Assembly: GCA_016873395.1 (NCBI GenBank)
Contig: VGXG01000016.1
Coordinates: 1-49,784 of the forward strand
Origin: Nitrospira sp.
Lineage (GTDB): Bacteria; Nitrospirota; Nitrospiria; Nitrospirales; Nitrospiraceae
Length of the DNA stretch: 49,784 nt
Direction: 5' to 3'
Shown here: positions 48,589 to 49,784 of the stretch, piece after piece
Position numbering within the stretch: the first letter of the stretch is position 1
Layout: every line of letters begins with the position of its first letter
Notes under the pieces: model-generated
What the model saw: only the letters and a program-made list of their open reading frames with translations
Database searches by the model: none
What the model was told of the DNA's origin: nothing
Position numbers and translations under genes: made by a program

Positions 48589-49784
48589 ATGACCATGAGA
48601 CGCAAGGTTCTGATCATCGGCGGAGGCCCCGCCGGCCTGACCGCCGCGCTCCGGCTGAGGGCCCTGGGCCATGCCGTGACGTTGCTGGAACAGGGAAGCG
48701 AACTGGGGGGACGGCTCATCCATGCCGACGCCGACACCATTCCCCCGGTGCTCATGGGTTGCCAGCAGGCGACCCTCTCGTTGCTCAAGACCCTTGGGAC
48801 CGGCCGGCACGGGCGCTTTTCGCCCCGGTTGCGGCTCGAATTCATCCTGCCCGACGGCCGCGCCGTTCCGTTCCGCCGCCTCTGGGCGCCCGCTCCGCTC
48901 CAGGCTCTCCTGAGCCTGGCGGCCTTCGGCGGATTGCCGTTCCGGGACCGCTGGCGCCTCCTGACCTTCATCGAGCGAACTTGGGAGGGCGATCCTCCGT
49001 TGGTTCCGGATCTCGAGAGCCGCACCGCCGATGACTGGCTGGCCGGGAGCGGCCAATCGGGGACCGCGCGCGATCACGTCTGGAACCCCTTGGCTCGATT
49101 TCTGGTCGGAGACGATCTCACGACGGTCTCGGCATCGAGCCTGCTTGGCCAGCTCGTCCGCTGTTTCCTGTCCTCCAGACGCCATAGCCGCTTCGCGATC
49201 CCGGACTGCGGCGCCCGCCCGCTCCTGCTCTCGCCGGCTCGCGAACAACTCTTGCAATCCGGCGCCCTCATCCGCCTGGAGACGGCCGTGGACCAGATTC
49301 GCTGTGAAGCCCAGCGGGTCAACGGGGTCCAACTCCGTACCGGAGAAGTCCTGACGGCGGACTGGTATCTGGCGGCGCTTCCGCCCCGCCAATTGACGCG
49401 GGCGCTGCCGGAGCGGGCCCTGACTCGGTTTACCTACTTCCAACAGATCACGCAGTTGACCGATGTCCCGGCCCTGACGATCCATCTCTGGATGGAACAA
49501 CCGTTGCGGAACCCCCGCTTGCTGCTGCTCGCCGAACGGACCTTTCACTGGATCATCGGCCGGCCCGATCCGGAGTCTCCCCACAGGCGGAGCCACCTGT
49601 CGCTCATCGCCACCGGCAGGGCGGACTTACTGGCGCGGCCTGATCAGGAGCTTCTCGAACTGGCTTTGGGCGAAATCAGCTACGCCTTTCCTTCCGCGGC
49701 CGCCGCCACGGCCAAGGACTACCGGATCGTCAGACAACCCCGGGCGTTCCTCTCGGTTGGACCGGGGACGGCCGCCCTGCGCCC
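48589..49784 (+). CDS. hpnE: Squalene-associated FAD-dependent desaturase HpnE (partial)
   Basis: The reading frame is open to the right edge (about 398 residues so far); the C-terminus lies outside. The N-terminus has the FAD Rossmann motif LIIGGGPAGLTAALRLRALG (about 7-26), followed by VTLLEQGSELGGRL, and further on FPRLRLEFILPDGRAVPF-like segments of the carotenoid/amine oxidase type. It reduces hydroxysqualene to squalene with HpnD and HpnC. ATG 48589 is preferred; ATG 48595 is an alternative. It lies 33 bp after hpnD. Confidence 0.85.
   Translation, partial: MTMRRKVLIIGGGPAGLTAALRLRALGHAVTLLEQGSELGGRLIHADADTIPPVLMGCQQATLSLLKTLGTGRHGRFSPRLRLEFILPDGRAVPFRRLWAPAPLQALLSLAAFGGLPFRDRWRLLTFIERTWEGDPPLVPDLESRTADDWLAGSGQSGTARDHVWNPLARFLVGDDLTTVSASSLLGQLVRCFLSSRRHSRFAIPDCGARPLLLSPAREQLLQSGALIRLETAVDQIRCEAQRVNGVQLRTGEVLTADWYLAALPPRQLTRALPERALTRFTYFQQITQLTDVPALTIHLWMEQPLRNPRLLLLAERTFHWIIGRPDPESPHRRSHLSLIATGRADLLARPDQELLELALGEISYAFPSAAAATAKDYRIVRQPRAFLSVGPGTAALR

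Noticed and set aside
48187-49596. Minus-strand open frame (469 codons) at the right end
   Set aside because: It is the complement of hpnD and hpnE; the plus strand has the FAD motif and prenyl-synthase Asp motifs. The minus-strand frame is repetitive Arg/Gln/Pro-rich.

Overview
The window is about 60% G+C, densely coded, and reads like a member of the Nitrospirota (Nitrospira-type). Pointers are the paired DUF507 proteins, HpnD/HpnE squalene synthesis, a cobalamin-dependent ribonucleotide reductase, LptD (so a Gram-negative outer membrane), and the combination of oxyanion/molybdate uptake with Moco synthesis. Genus level is inference; no rRNA or tRNA lies in the window.

Layout. 0.45-1.5 kb: an exported beta-barrel protein (+). 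1.5-7.2 kb (-): a molybdate/tungstate uptake locus, lipoprotein, OprO/P-type porin, ModA, small lipoprotein, ModB, ModC. 7.5-9.6 kb (-): an XRE regulator with a molybdate-binding-like sensor domain, and an orphan ModA-like protein. The regulator promoter and the region upstream of the mod locus share a 23-bp site (19/23 identical), suggesting one oxyanion regulon. 9.7-11.6 kb (-): a B12-binding radical SAM enzyme of the RiPP-maturation type without a visible precursor. 11.8-23.3 kb (-): housekeeping run (cyclophilin, beta-propeller, TatC, DUF465, RimI, TsaB, lipoprotein, RadA, HAD-like, class III aminotransferase, membrane protein, Bcp, TPR lipoprotein, two DUF507, cyclophilin-like). 23.4-25.0 kb (+): RNase H-like exonuclease and PP2C phosphatase. 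25.0-25.8 kb: decayed DNA with IS3 orfA and HD-GYP fragments. 25.8-37.5 kb (-): RecN, TrxA, TPR protein, LptD, FolC, AccD, metallo-hydrolase, NicO-type transporter, MoaA, a MoaD-MoaE fusion, MoaC. 37.7-40.1 kb (+): a FolB-methyltransferase fusion, PHP phosphoesterase, small repeat-containing secreted protein. 40.1-41.8 kb (-): unknown protein and YjbQ. 42.0-49.8 kb (+): NrdJ, Memo-like AmmeMemoRadiSam B, SH3-like membrane protein, HAD phosphatase, BtuF-like protein, HpnD and the start of HpnE, which runs off the right edge.

Two kinds of intergenic structure stand out. (1) A modular 5'-leader repeat occurs in six places, read in the direction of the downstream gene. It is built of small hairpins whose stems change by compensatory substitutions, and where the gene start is visible it usually ends in a TATGGAGG-like tail forming the Shine-Dalgarno site. 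(2) Five gaps between co-directional genes are filled by hairpins whose arms are each made of degenerate 7-nt (in one arm 8-nt) units. The heptamer differs from gap to gap while the architecture is kept. A 242-bp MITE-like element and a shared 27-nt hairpin module add to the repeat load. These RNA/DNA elements are the best candidates for undescribed biology here.
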